Assembly: GCA_019448385.1 (NCBI GenBank)
Contig: JAGTXO010000068.1
Location: forward strand, 1 to 64,000
Length of the DNA stretch: 64,000 nucleotides
DNA from: Diacronema lutheri
Lineage: Eukaryota; Haptophyta; Pavlovophyceae; Pavlovales; Pavlovaceae
Reading direction: 5' to 3'
Position 1 is the first letter of the stretch. The number at the start of each line of letters is the position of its first letter. The notes below the pieces were generated by a model that was not told where the DNA came from, searched no databases, and saw only the letters and a list, made by a program, of their open reading frames with translations. Below, one piece after another: positions 19,764-29,700 of this stretch. The translations under genes were made by a program, and so were the position numbers.

Positions 19764-22286
19764 CTAGGACGACGAGTAGCCCTCTCGGTCTCTCGCCGAC
19801 GGGCTCGCCGGGGCAACCGAACCGCACGACTCGCCCTTTTTGCGCGCGAAGCGCCGCTTCGGCGCGAGCACGCAATGCTCCTTGAGCTCGAGGAGCAGCG
19901 GCTCAATCTCGCTCTCAAACCAGCGGTCGACATAGAGCAGGTACGCGTCGCGCCACGAGCGCCGCTGCCACAGCTCAACGCGCGGCTTGTTGCGCGCTGG
20001 GGCAAGCGCGGCCCCGGGCGCTCGCGCGCGCCTCGCATTCCTGGCCGCCGCAGCCGCTCGCCTCGCGTCGGGCGGCGCGTCACGCGTGCGCGCGCGCGCT
20101 CTGCGCAGCGTCTGCCACCAGTGCGGCGTCTCGGGCGTGGACGCAACGCTGATCGGCGCGGTGCCGAGCGCGTGCGCGTCTGCGATGCGCGCGTGCGCCG
20201 CCGGCTGCGCGCCGGCGGCGCCAACATCGACGGAGGCCGCGCCCGGCAGCGCGTCAGACGACGCGAGCGCGACCGGCGCGACCGGCGCGGCGGGCTCGGC
20301 GACGACGGAGCGCCGGCGGCGGAAGGTCGACTCGGGCAGCCACGAGCTCGCGTGCTCGTGCGACTGCGCGCGCCAGCGCGCGCACTCGGCAGCGCGCAGC
20401 GCGGCGGCGAGGCGCGGCTGCTTGAGCTCGACGGCCAGCTCGACCCACGTCTGCGCAAACTCGTCGACGCCCGAGCGCCCCGCCTGCTTGGCCGTCGTGC
20501 GCGCGAGCAGCGCGACGGCCGTCACCTTTGCGAAGAGCTCGAACGCCGCGACTGACCGGAACGACGAGTTGATCATCGCCACGAGGATCAGCCGATCGGC
20601 CGCGACGGTGCAGTGCGCGTGCTCGACGGACAGGTCGCGGATCGCGCGCACGTACATGGGCGCCGAGTCGTGCGTCAGCATGAACTCGCACGCGACGTGC
20701 AGGTAGCGCGGCTGCTTGGCCGCGAGAAAGCACGCCCACTCGAACATGCACCTGTTTGCGCACGGGCGTCGGCGATCGACCGGGCGGCGCTCGCCACGCG
20801 GTAAGCGCGCACGCGCGCGCGAGCGCGCGCGCACGGCGGCGGCGGCGGCGGCGCGTGCGCGCGGCGGCGGCGCGTGCCAGATGCGCTCAAAATAGGTCCA
20901 CGGCAGCAGCGCGATCATCTCGTCCGAGAGGAGGATAAAGTCCTGGATGTAGGACAGGTAGACGTTGCGCTTCGCCGCCGGCTCCTGCGCGACGCACGCC
21001 TTGTCGATCCATAGGCGCACGTTCACGACCTCGTCGGGCCCGTCCGCGCGCGTCCGGCGCAAGTCGCTCACCGCGTTTCCCAGCTCGCTCGCCTTGGCCT
21101 GCGCGTAGGTGAGTGGCAGGCCGGCCGCGCCCGCAAAGCCGTCGGGCGAAGGCCACGCGTGCGAGACGAAGACAAGCATGTCCGAGCGGGCGCTAGCGCC
21201 ACCTCCACGCGCCGGCGATCCCGGCGCGCCGGGCGCGGCCGAGGTGGAGAGCAGAAAGTGCTCGAGTTGCCCACTGCTCTGCGCCCAAAACTCCGACACC
21301 GCCGCGAGCTGGGTTGGATCCGTGTAATCCGACGAAACCTCGGACGGATGGACCGTTCGCAGCAGCGCGCGCGGCGGGTATTCGCTCGCCATCGCGTTGG
21401 CGTGCGTGCGCTCGACCTGTGCGAGGAGGACATTGCGCAAGTCGCCATGTGCGCGCGGTCTAAATACCTCCGGGTCGCTCTCGCGCCGCGTGCCGCGTTT
21501 GCGCATCGACAGCGCGAGCCCGGCGTACGCCACGTCCATCGCGGCAGCGCCCGCGCCGGCTTCGCCCGCGCCACCACCGAGGGACGTGGCATGCGGCGTG
21601 TGGGTGGGAGCGGGCATCAGCATGATCGACTCGTGCAGCTCCGCAAACTTGCGCGCGCGCTCGGGACTCAGAGGCAGCGCGTCTGCCAGCTCCACCGGCC
21701 GTGCGTCATCGACGACCGTCACGCGCCACGCAACGTCGCATCCGGCCGGCGGCGGCTCGGCCGGCTCGAGCCGGAGGCGCGTGCCGCACAGCAGCTCGGC
21801 GGCGGCGACAAGCGCGCCTTCGAAGAGCGGCGCGGTGCACGTACGCTCGCCCGTGTACGCGAGCACGAACGGCGCGCGTGCACCATCCGGCGCGAAAACC
21901 TTGATCGCCGGCAGCAGCGCGTGCTCGAAGGAGCGCTCGAGGTGCGCGTGCAGCTTGCTGATCGACTCGATGAGCTCGAGCACGTCGCCGCGGCGGAGCT
22001 GCGTGAGGAACGAGATGTACCCCGCCTCGGCGAGCCAGCGCACGTGCCGGTCGCCGAGAAGCAGCATGCCCGCCGTGCGGTCGCAGCGCAGCACGGCGAA
22101 CGCGTGCGCGAGCAGCACGTCGGTCGTTTCGTCCGTGTACGCGCGCATCTCGAGAAGGTGGTCTTCGCGCGGGTCGTCAAGGTGCTCGAGCTGCTCGAGC
22201 GTGCGCTCGACGATCAGCTCCCAAAAGCCCTGGCTCCGCAGCTGCAGCACGAGCTCGCGCAGGGCGATGTGAATGAGCCCGTGCAT
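19764..22286 (-). CDS. TIR-like 'FVSHAW' domain protein, paralogue B (inverted copy)
   Basis: Exons 22286-20878 and 20751-19764, 798 residues. It is near-identical to the gene at 16462-18786 through most of the N-terminal region, the TIR-like core and the C-terminal helical region. The 126-bp GC-AG intron matches almost base for base. Differences cluster in the linker (around residues 240-350), the residues after STFR, and the C-terminal tail, which is longer here. The start ATG aligns with that of copy A (MHG). The WCMFE motif is intact. Gene order A(+), membrane protein(-), B(-) makes a large imperfect inverted repeat. Gene 22379-24760 ends only 92 bp upstream on the same strand. Confidence 0.72.
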   Translation of the reverse strand: MHGLIHIALRELVLQLRSQGFWELIVERTLEQLEHLDDPREDHLLEMRAYTDETTDVLLAHAFAVLRCDRTAGMLLLGDRHVRWLAEAGYISFLTQLRRGDVLELIESISKLHAHLERSFEHALLPAIKVFAPDGARAPFVLAYTGERTCTAPLFEGALVAAAELLCGTRLRLEPAEPPPAGCDVAWRVTVVDDARPVELADALPLSPERARKFAELHESIMLMPAPTHTPHATSLGGGAGEAGAGAAAMDVAYAGLALSMRKRGTRRESDPEVFRPRAHGDLRNVLLAQVERTHANAMASEYPPRALLRTVHPSEVSSDYTDPTQLAAVSEFWAQSSGQLEHFLLSTSAAPGAPGSPARGGGASARSDMLVFVSHAWPSPDGFAGAAGLPLTYAQAKASELGNAVSDLRRTRADGPDEVVNVRLWIDKACVAQEPAAKRNVYLSYIQDFILLSDEMIALLPWTYFERIWHAPPPRARAAAAAAVRARSRARARLPRGERRPVDRRRPCANRCMFEWACFLAAKQPRYLHVACEFMLTHDSAPMYVRAIRDLSVEHAHCTVAADRLILVAMINSSFRSVAAFELFAKVTAVALLARTTAKQAGRSGVDEFAQTWVELAVELKQPRLAAALRAAECARWRAQSHEHASSWLPESTFRRRRSVVAEPAAPVAPVALASSDALPGAASVDVGAAGAQPAAHARIADAHALGTAPISVASTPETPHWWQTLRRARARTRDAPPDARRAAAAARNARRARAPGAALAPARNKPRVELWQRRSWRDAYLLYVDRWFESEIEPLLLELKEHCVLAPKRRFARKKGESCGSVAPASPSARDREGYSSS

Positions 22287-22378
22287 CGTTGATTTGCCCC
22301 CACAACCTTTCAACTGTGCGGGATTCCCCTGTGAGTAAAAGTGGCAATTCTTCTTCTCGGGAATCGCGCCGTGTTGAA

Positions 22379-24760
22379 TCACGCCGTGTTGAGCGCGCCG
22401 TCCTCGGCCTTCTTCGCGCCGGCCGGGGGTGTGAGCATCGCCTTGAATGGCGAGCTCATCGCGCCTACGAGCTCGCGCATCGCCGCGCCCGAGCTCGCGC
22501 GCACCTTGGAAGGCAGCGCGCCGCCCGCCGCGCCCGCGCCCGACGACGCCGCGCCCGCGATCGAGTCGGAGCGGCTGCGGCTGCGGATGCGGCTGCGGCT
22601 TGGCGCGGCGGCGACGGCGACGGTGTCATGCAACCGGTCGATCGGCACGTCCGCCAGCTCGAGCCCAAACACGTCGGCGATGACACCGCGCAGCGCGCTG
22701 ATTTCGTCAGGCCGAGCGGTCGACAGCTTTGCGATCGCCGTGCGGCAGAACTGCACGCGGTCGCGCAGCGCGTTCAGCTCGTCCTCGGCGCGCGCGCAGT
22801 CGGCACGCATACCGGCGATGTCGACGTCCACGCGCGCGCCCGCCACTTCGGCGCGCGCCACGTCGAGTTGCGCGCGCGCCGCCTCGCCGCCAGCACGCGC
22901 GGCGGCGAGCTCGGCGCGCGCGCGCTCCGCGTCCGCGCGCGCGGCGGCGAGCTCGGTGGCCGCCGACTCGGCGACGGAAGCGAAATCGGCGCGCGCCGCC
23001 TCAATTTCCGCCGCCGCGCCGGCGCGCGCCGCCATCGCCGCCATCGTCGCCTGCTCGGCGCGCGCGCGCGCCTCCGCGACGGCCGCGGCGGCGGCCGCCT
23101 CCGCCTCGGCCGCGCGCGCATCCGCCGCGCGCGCACTTTCGCCGCGCTCGTCCGCCTCGCGCCGCGCCGCCTCCGCCGCGTCATTCGCCGTCGAGGCGCG
23201 CGCGCGCTCGGCGTCGAGCTCGGTCTGGAGTGCGCGCGCGCGCGCGTCCGCCTCGACCGCCGCGGCCGCGCCGCGCGCGCGCTCGGCGTCGACTTGCGCG
23301 TGCAGCGTGTGCGCTCGCGCGTCCGCTTTGGCCACCGCGTGCGCGCGCGCTGCGGACCACGCGCCATCTCTCTCCTCGCCAAGCTCGGCGATGCGGTTTG
23401 CCATTTCGGACATGGTCGCTCGCGCCTCACAGAGCTCCACCTCCATGCGCGCCAGCTCCGTGACGAGGGCGCCCTCACCGCCCTCACCGCCCTCACCGCC
23501 CTCATCGCCCGCGTCGCATGCGCCCGTCGCCGGCGCGAGCGGCCGACGGGCGCTCGCCGCGTCCTTCGCGCGGTGCGCACCAGCCGCGAGGGCGGCGAGC
23601 CGCTGCGCGAGCGCGTCGGCACGCGTGCGCTCCGCCAACGCCTCGGCGCGCAGCTCGACGACGAGAAGCGGCGAGGGCACCGCGGCCGTCGGCGGCGACG
23701 CGGCCGCCGCGCCGCCGGCCGCTGCGAGCCGTGCGACGAGCAGCTCGTGCTCGGCGTCGAGCGCGGCGAGGCGGCGCGCGCTCTCGGCGGCGCGCGCCAG
23801 CGCCATGTCGCGCTCCTCCACAGCCACCGCGAGCGCCGCGTGCGCGTCCGCGCCGAGCGCGGCCGCGGCGGTCGCCGCGGCCATGGGCGCGAATGCGGCG
23901 AGAATCGATGCGGTTGGGCCGGCGGGCGGCGCGGGCGGGCGGCGGTGCGCGCGGCGGCTTGACGCGAGCGCGAGCGCGCTCAGCAGCAGCGCCGCACCGC
24001 CCGCACCGCCGATTGTGCCCGCCGCCACGCGCGATTCGGCGGACGCGCGCCGCGCCGCGCGCGCCGCGGCGGCCTCCTCGTCCGCGCGCGCCGCGGCGGT
24101 CTCCCACTCGGCCCACGCGCTCTGCGGCGCGTCGGCGCATGGCAGCGCAAGGCCAAACGAGGCGAGCAGCGACTCCGACCACGTCGATCCGCCAGTCGAT
24201 GCCCAGGCAAAGCCGCAGCCGCCGCCTGCGCTGGCGGTGTCCGCAGCAGCCGACCCGGGCGACGGCGCGCCGTCGCCGGCGTGCGCGCGCACCGGCGACT
24301 CGGCGAGCGCAGGAGACCCGGACGACGTGAGCGCCGCCAGGCCGGCGGCACGCTGCGCGCCGCGCGCGCCCGCGCCGCTCGTCAACGGCTCGGCCGTCGG
24401 CGGCGCGTCTCCGCCGCGCGGCGGCAGCGGAGCCGTTGGCCGCTCCGTGCAGGCGGCGCGCGCGAGGTGGCCGGCCTGTCCGACCGAGACGCACTCAGTG
24501 GACCTGGCGCCAGCAAGCATCACGATGCCCTCAGCCGACGCGCCCGCCTCGTCCGTCCGCGCGCCGCCGAGGCGGCGGTGCATGACCGCGAGCGCGACGA
24601 GCGCGAGCGCGACAGCAGTCGCCCACGCGCGCGGTCGCCTGGCGCGGCGCGGATGCGCGCGCGAGCTCGGGCGGATGAGGACCGAGCGCGTCGGTGCGGC
24701 CGGCCAAACGCTCGACGGCAGCCCTCGACCGAAAATCCGGCTCGGGCTCGCGGCGCGCAT
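22379..24760 (-). CDS. Coiled-coil membrane protein, function unknown
   Basis: Intronless, 793 residues. One hydrophobic segment lies at about residues 46-61 (AWATAVALALVALAVM) and another at about 243-262 (GTIGGAGGAALLLSALALAS), so the long C-terminal part probably sits on one side of a membrane. Residues 300-670 form an Ala/Glu/Arg-rich coiled coil with heptad-like regularity (LDAERARA..., ARAEAEAAAAAAVAEARARA), broken by a short Glu-Gly-Gly repeat near residue 425. The C-terminus is Ser/Arg-rich (SRSRIRSRSRSDS). No enzymatic motif was seen. It could be a tether or scaffold at an organelle membrane. Confidence 0.6.
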   Translation of the reverse strand: MRAASPSRIFGRGLPSSVWPAAPTRSVLIRPSSRAHPRRARRPRAWATAVALALVALAVMHRRLGGARTDEAGASAEGIVMLAGARSTECVSVGQAGHLARAACTERPTAPLPPRGGDAPPTAEPLTSGAGARGAQRAAGLAALTSSGSPALAESPVRAHAGDGAPSPGSAAADTASAGGGCGFAWASTGGSTWSESLLASFGLALPCADAPQSAWAEWETAAARADEEAAAARAARRASAESRVAAGTIGGAGGAALLLSALALASSRRAHRRPPAPPAGPTASILAAFAPMAAATAAAALGADAHAALAVAVEERDMALARAAESARRLAALDAEHELLVARLAAAGGAAAASPPTAAVPSPLLVVELRAEALAERTRADALAQRLAALAAGAHRAKDAASARRPLAPATGACDAGDEGGEGGEGGEGALVTELARMEVELCEARATMSEMANRIAELGEERDGAWSAARAHAVAKADARAHTLHAQVDAERARGAAAAVEADARARALQTELDAERARASTANDAAEAARREADERGESARAADARAAEAEAAAAAAVAEARARAEQATMAAMAARAGAAAEIEAARADFASVAESAATELAAARADAERARAELAAARAGGEAARAQLDVARAEVAGARVDVDIAGMRADCARAEDELNALRDRVQFCRTAIAKLSTARPDEISALRGVIADVFGLELADVPIDRLHDTVAVAAAPSRSRIRSRSRSDSIAGAASSGAGAAGGALPSKVRASSGAAMRELVGAMSSPFKAMLTPPAGAKKAEDGALNTA

Positions 24761-25704
24761 CGGCAGCCTCGGCTGACAGCCGCGCCCGCGCTGGAGCGGG
24801 CGTCGGGGACGGTGCGAAAATTCTCAGGAAAAGTGTGAGGAGGGGGACAATACCCATACTCATGATTCGTTGACAGCCCTTTAACGTACTAACGACGCTT
24901 ACAGGCGGGTCAGCAGGAGGGGCGCGCACGGGGCCGAGGCTGGACAAACGGAGCGAGCGAAAGGGCGCACGCAACATCAGGCCGAAATCAGGGCGTCGAC
25001 CCTGTGCACGCCGGCAGCGGCTAGGCGCGTGTGGGCCTTTAACGACGCTTTCAACGGGTCAACTGATGGGGTCAGGAAGTGCGCAGCGAGGCGCCAGGCG
25101 GAGCAGGCCCAAAGGCCCACACGCGCCTAGCCACCGCGCGCCGCCGCCCGCGCGCCGCCGCACCGGTGGCCGCCGTCAACCACACCACCGGCCGACGCGC
25201 ACGCGCACGCCGAGGCCCGAAGATCGTCGGCGACGACCGCCACCCCCGAGCCGCCGCCTGCCACGTCGCCAAGCCGCCCGCCGCCGCTGCAGAGCGCGAC
25301 GCCCGCCGCCAGCGAGCCGCCGCCCTCCCCGCCGCGTCGCAGCCCCCTGCCGCCGCCGCGAAGCGCACCGCCACCCGCCGCCAGCGTGGCAAGCGCCGCG
25401 ATGCTGGCCGCGTGGCCGCGCACGCGCGCCCCGCCGCCCCCAAACCCACCGACCGGGGCGAAAAGTACGTTGTTCGCGGTGCCGGCGCAGTCGATGGGCA
25501 GGGGCGGCGGGGCGCGCGGAGCGCGGCCAGCAGAGCGCGAGGGCGCAGCTTGGATGGCAAAGGCAGGCGCCGTCAAGGAAGCCGGCGTTCCGAAGCTGCC
25601 GGCCGGCACGGCCGCGCCGGCGCGCGCCGCGCCGACGGGGACCACGGCGCCTTGCAGCTGTTCAAAATTTTAGTGGCGGAGTGGTCTCACCCCGTCAGTG
25701 CATG
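24761..25704. other. Intergenic region with foldback repeat; coding status unresolved
   Basis: 944 bp between two minus-strand genes. Open frames exist on both strands from about 25070 to 25670, but they either lack an ATG or encode only Arg/Pro/Ala-rich sequence. A basic stretch on + (RRQRGKRRDAGRVAAHARPA) is faintly linker-histone-like; I do not call a gene. Two related segments with CCTTTAACG...ACGACGCTT occur at 24880-24922 and 25036-25078. Confidence 0.45.
25019..25132. repeat. 22-bp perfect inverted repeat (foldback element)
   Basis: Bases 25019-25040 (GGCTAGGCGCGTGTGGGCCT...) are the exact reverse complement of 25111-25132, enclosing 70 bp. It may be a small foldback/MITE remnant or a structured regulatory site. 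No clear target-site duplication was seen. Confidence 0.75.
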
Positions 25705-26673
25705 TCACGCTACGTCGTCGAGCACCAGCGTGGACTCGTACCACTTGAACAGCGCGTGCGGCGCCGCCGACTTTAGCTGCTCGTTGCTCACGACCGACAC
25801 GCAGCCCGACCGCCACGCCACGAGCCACTGCAGCGCGACGCTCGTCGGCCCGACGACGTGCGCGACCTCGTCCATGTCCAGCAGCCCACACCTGCCCGCG
25901 CCGCGCGCGGCGCGATGGACGTGCGCGGGGTGGATGCCAGCGCGGGGTTGGTGCCAGCGCGCGCGGCGGAGGCGCAGCGCGAGCGCGCGAGCGCGCGGCG
26001 CGCCGCGCGCGGCACGAGCGCGCTGCGCGCACCGCACGATCGCGGCGTCGTCGCCGCCGCCAGCGCCGTCGCTTGCCGAGCGCTTGCGCGCCGCGCGCGC
26101 CCGCGGCTCGGCGGTGGCCGCCGCGCGCGTGCGCGCGTGGTTGGCGGTGAGCGCAGTGAACGGCTCGGTGGCGCCGCTGCGCCCGCGCGCGGGCGCGGCG
26201 CTCGCGCCGGGGCGCTCGCGCGGCGGCTGCGCCGCGTTGGCCGACTGCTCGCGCTGCCACGCGCGCAGCTCGGCGCGGCAGTGCGCGACGAGCTCGGCGG
26301 GCTCCCACGTTGTCTCGTCGGCGCCCTCCCACTTGACGCGATACATGCGCCGGCCCTTGTGCATGCGCTCGGCGAGGATGCGCTCGACGATGCCCTCGTC
26401 GCGCGCCGCCCGCTCGGGCGACGCATCACCCAGCGCGTCCGCGCCCGCGTCGCTCTCGCCGTCCACGTCCGTGAGCAGCTCGTCGCTGCTGTCGCGCGGC
26501 ATGCTGTCGAGGATCTCGGCGTAGCGGCGCTGCACCTCGCCCGCGCGCGCGCTCTTGAGACCGAGGCGCTGCGCGATGGTTGGCCACAGCCCGCCCTTTG
26601 ACACCGCCGTGCTCCCGCCCATCCCCGCGACCTCCGTGATGATCGCCAGGTCGGTGACCATCGGCACCGGCAT
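25705..26673 (-). CDS. ARID + chromodomain + chromoshadow-like protein (HP1-related chromatin factor)
   Basis: Exons 26673-26033 and 25891-25705, about 275 residues. Residues 10-50 resemble the core of an ARID/BRIGHT DNA-binding domain ([16 protein letters not shown]...[10 protein letters not shown]). Residues 80-125 form a chromodomain ([36 protein letters not shown]) that retains the aromatic positions used to read methyl-lysine (Tyr, Trp, Trp). A basic linker follows. The last 65 residues ([10 protein letters not shown]..., [17 protein letters not shown]) look like a chromoshadow domain, where HP1 proteins dimerise. HP1 normally has chromo plus chromoshadow without ARID, so the ARID-like region is unusual. 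The 141-bp intron has a GTGCGC donor. Divergent from glutathione reductase (84 bp between starts). Confidence 0.72.
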   Translation of the reverse strand: MPVPMVTDLAIITEVAGMGGSTAVSKGGLWPTIAQRLGLKSARAGEVQRRYAEILDSMPRDSSDELLTDVDGESDAGADALGDASPERAARDEGIVERILAERMHKGRRMYRVKWEGADETTWEPAELVAHCRAELRAWQREQSANAAQPPRERPGASAAPARGRSGATEPFTALTANHARTRAAATAEPRARAARKRSASDGAGGGDDAAIVRCAQRARAARGAPRARALALRLRRARWHQPRAGIHPAHVHRAARGAGRCGLLDMDEVAHVVGPTSVALQWLVAWRSGCVSVVSNEQLKSAAPHALFKWYESTLVLDDVA

Positions 26674-26757
26674 CGCCCCGGTGGTGAAGGTGTCGCCCCA
26701 CGCGAGAGCGCGGGAACGACGATCCGCGAGCGAAGGCGTCTTCACGAGAGAAGCGGA

Positions 26758-29700
26758 ATGGTGGTCGCCATCATGCGCTCCGTTGTGGCCGCCGCCGCCT
26801 TCTTCGGCTCGGCGGGCGCATTCAACTCGCGCGGCGCGCTGCGCGGCTCGCTGCTCGCGCGGCGCAGCGCCTCCACTCTCCGCGGGGGCGGCGTCCAGCT
26901 CGCCGACGGTCATTACGAGTACCTCGTGATCGGCGCGGGCTCGGGCGGGATCGCGTCGGCACGCCGCGCGGCGCAGTACGGCGCAAAGGTGGCGGTCGTC
27001 GAGCGCGCGCGGTTGGGCGGCACGTGCGTCAACGTGGGATGCGTGCCCAAGAAGGTCATGTTCCTCGCCGCCTCGATGATGGAGGCCTTCCACGACGCGC
27101 CAGGGTACGGGTTCCACAACGTCGACGTCAAGTTCGACTGGCCGACAATCAAGGCCAACCGCGACGCGTGCGGCGCACGCGCGCGCGCGCGGCGCGCGTG
27201 GGCGGCCATCGGTTGCGGCACGATGGGCCGCGACGCGTGCACGCCCTGCGCACGCGCGCGCGCGCCTGCGCCCCGGCGCGCGCCCGTTTGGAAGGCCGCC
27301 GCCCCTCACGGCCGGCGCGCGCGCGCGTTTTCCTCCGCGCGTGCGCTCGCAGGTACGTGCTCCGGTTGAACGGCATTTACGGCAAGAACTTGGGCACCTC
27401 TGGCGTCGACACGCTCAGCGGCACCGCGTCGTTCGTCGGCCCGCGCGAGGTGTCAGTTGGCGGGAAGACGTACACAGCCGACCACATTTTAATCGCGGTG
27501 GGCGGCACGCCGTCGATGCCTTCTTTCCCGGGCGCGGAGCACGCGATCAACTCGGACGGTGCGTCGCGACGCCTGCGCGCGCGTGGCGCGCTCATGCGCC
27601 GCTGCTGGCGGTGGCGGGCGGGTGGGTGGGGCTGGCGGCAGGCCGCGCGCTGCCTTGTTGGGGGGGGGGGGGGGGGGGGGGCGACGCGCGGCGCGTCCGC
27701 CGCCATGGCCTGACGCCTTGCGTGCTGCGGCCGCTGCGCCGACTGCCATGGCCGTGCGCGCAGGCTTTTTCGAGTTGGCCGATCTGCCCAAGAAAGCGGT
27801 GGTGCGCTGCCCGTCACGCCTCTCCCCCCCCCCTATCCCCCCCCCCCCCTCCCCCGATCTGCCCAAGAAAGCGGTGGTGCGCTGCCCGTCACGCCTCTCC
27901 CCCCCCCCCTATCCCCCCCCCCCCTCCCCCGATCTGCCCAAGAAAGCGGTGGTGCGCTGCCCGTCACGCCTCTCCCCCCCCCCCTATCCCCCCCCCCCTC
28001 CCCCGATCTGCCCAAGAAAGCGGTGGTGCGCTGCCCGTCACGCCTCTCCCCCCCCCCTATCCCCCCCCCCCCTCCCCCGATCTGCCCAAGAAAGCGGTGG
28101 TGCGCTGCCCGTCACGCCTCTCCCCCCCCCCTATCCCCCCCCCCCCTCCCCCGATCTGCCCAAGAAAGCGGTGGTGCGCTGCCCGTCACGCCTCTCCCCC
28201 TCCCCCCCTTCCCCCCCGCCCACCACACCGCACCGCACCGCACCTGCTCGTGCGCTCAGGTGATTGGCGGCGGGTACATCGCCGTTGAGTTGGCGGGTGT
28301 GCTCAAGGCACTTGGCTCGGAGGTGCGAGCGCCTTGCACCGCACAGAGCGCGCAGCCCGCGCAATGGCGGCTGTTCGCCTGCCCGCGCAATGGCGGCTGT
28401 TCGCCTGCCCGCGCAATGGCGGCTGTTCGCCTGCCCGCGCAATGGCGGCTGTTCGCCTGCCCGCGCAATGGCGGCTGTTCGCCTGCCCGCGCAATGGCGG
28501 CTGTTCGTCTGCCCGCGCAATGGCGGCTGTGGCGGCTGTTCGCCTGCATCGCACACACACACTCACTCACTCACACTCACACACACTCACACTCACACGC
28601 CCGCCGTCTTTAAATCATCCACGCAGCAAAATCGAATCTGACCCATCGCCATGACCTCCCCTCAACCCCCCTCTCCCCCCCCCCCCCCCCCCCTTGGCGG
28701 GGATGCAGGTGACGCTCGTCGTGCGCGGCGCGCGGCCGCTCAAGAGCTTTGACGACCTGATCTGCGAGACGCTCGTCGAGGAGATGGGCAAGGTAGCCGC
28801 TGCCAGGAGGGGGGGGGGGGGGGGGGGGGGGGGGTTGGGGGGGGGGGGAGGGCAGGGAGGGGGGGAGGGCGGGGGGCAGGGGGGGGGGGGGGGGGGCAGG
28901 GGGGGGGGGGCAGGGGGGGGGGGGGGGGCTGCACGCTTCGCTTCCTTCCGGACGGAGGTGGAAGCTGCTGTTCTGAGTTCCCAACCGTCTCCTTACGAGA
29001 GATTTCTCTCCGCCCCGACCACGCCTCGTCCCTCCGCCCCCCCCCCCCCCCCCCCCCCCCATCCGCCAATCCGCCAATCCGCCCATCCGCCCATCCGCCC
29101 ATCGGGCAGGTCGGAATGGACCTGCGCTGCTCAGCGACCGTTTCGAGCGCGAGCAAGATGGCCGACGGGTCGCTCAGTGTGGCGCTCTCCGACGGCACTG
29201 CGATTGAGGGCGTCGACTGCCTCCTCGCCGCGACAGGGCGCAAGCCGCTTCTCGAGCCGCTTGGGCTTGGCACGGCGGGCGTCGAGCTGAGCGCAAAGGG
29301 TTTCGTCGCGGTGAATGAGTACCAGCAGACCAACGTGCCGGGGATGTGCGCGCGCGCCCTGCCATCCCCTGCCGTTCTATGGCTTGACCAGCTGGGCTTG
29401 ACTCCCTGCCTGGCGTGCGCACCCTCTGGCAACGCACAGGCCCACAGTCGCCCGCACCCAGCATGGCGTCACTGACACGCCACTCACGCCACTCACGCCA
29501 CTCACGCCACTCACGCCACTCACGCCACTCACGCCACTCACGCCACTCACGCCACTCACGCCACTCACGCCACTCACGCCAGTCACGCCAGTCACGCCAG
29601 TCACGCGCGCGCGCAACGGCCACCGACGCGGACAGACGCGCGCCGCCCACGCGCGCGCGCGCTCGCCCCTCACCACCCGCCGCCGTGCACCCGCGCCTGT

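Noticed and set aside
25066-25776. Arg/Pro-rich 236-codon ORF and a Gly-rich antisense ORF as candidate histone-like or structural genes.
   Set aside because: No conserved domain, antisense frames equally long, and the Gly-rich frame lacks an ATG. Left as unresolved intergenic DNA.
27781-28226. CRISPR-like array (regular repeats with spacers).
   Set aside because: The repeats are near-identical over the whole unit with no unique spacers, and lie in a eukaryotic intron.
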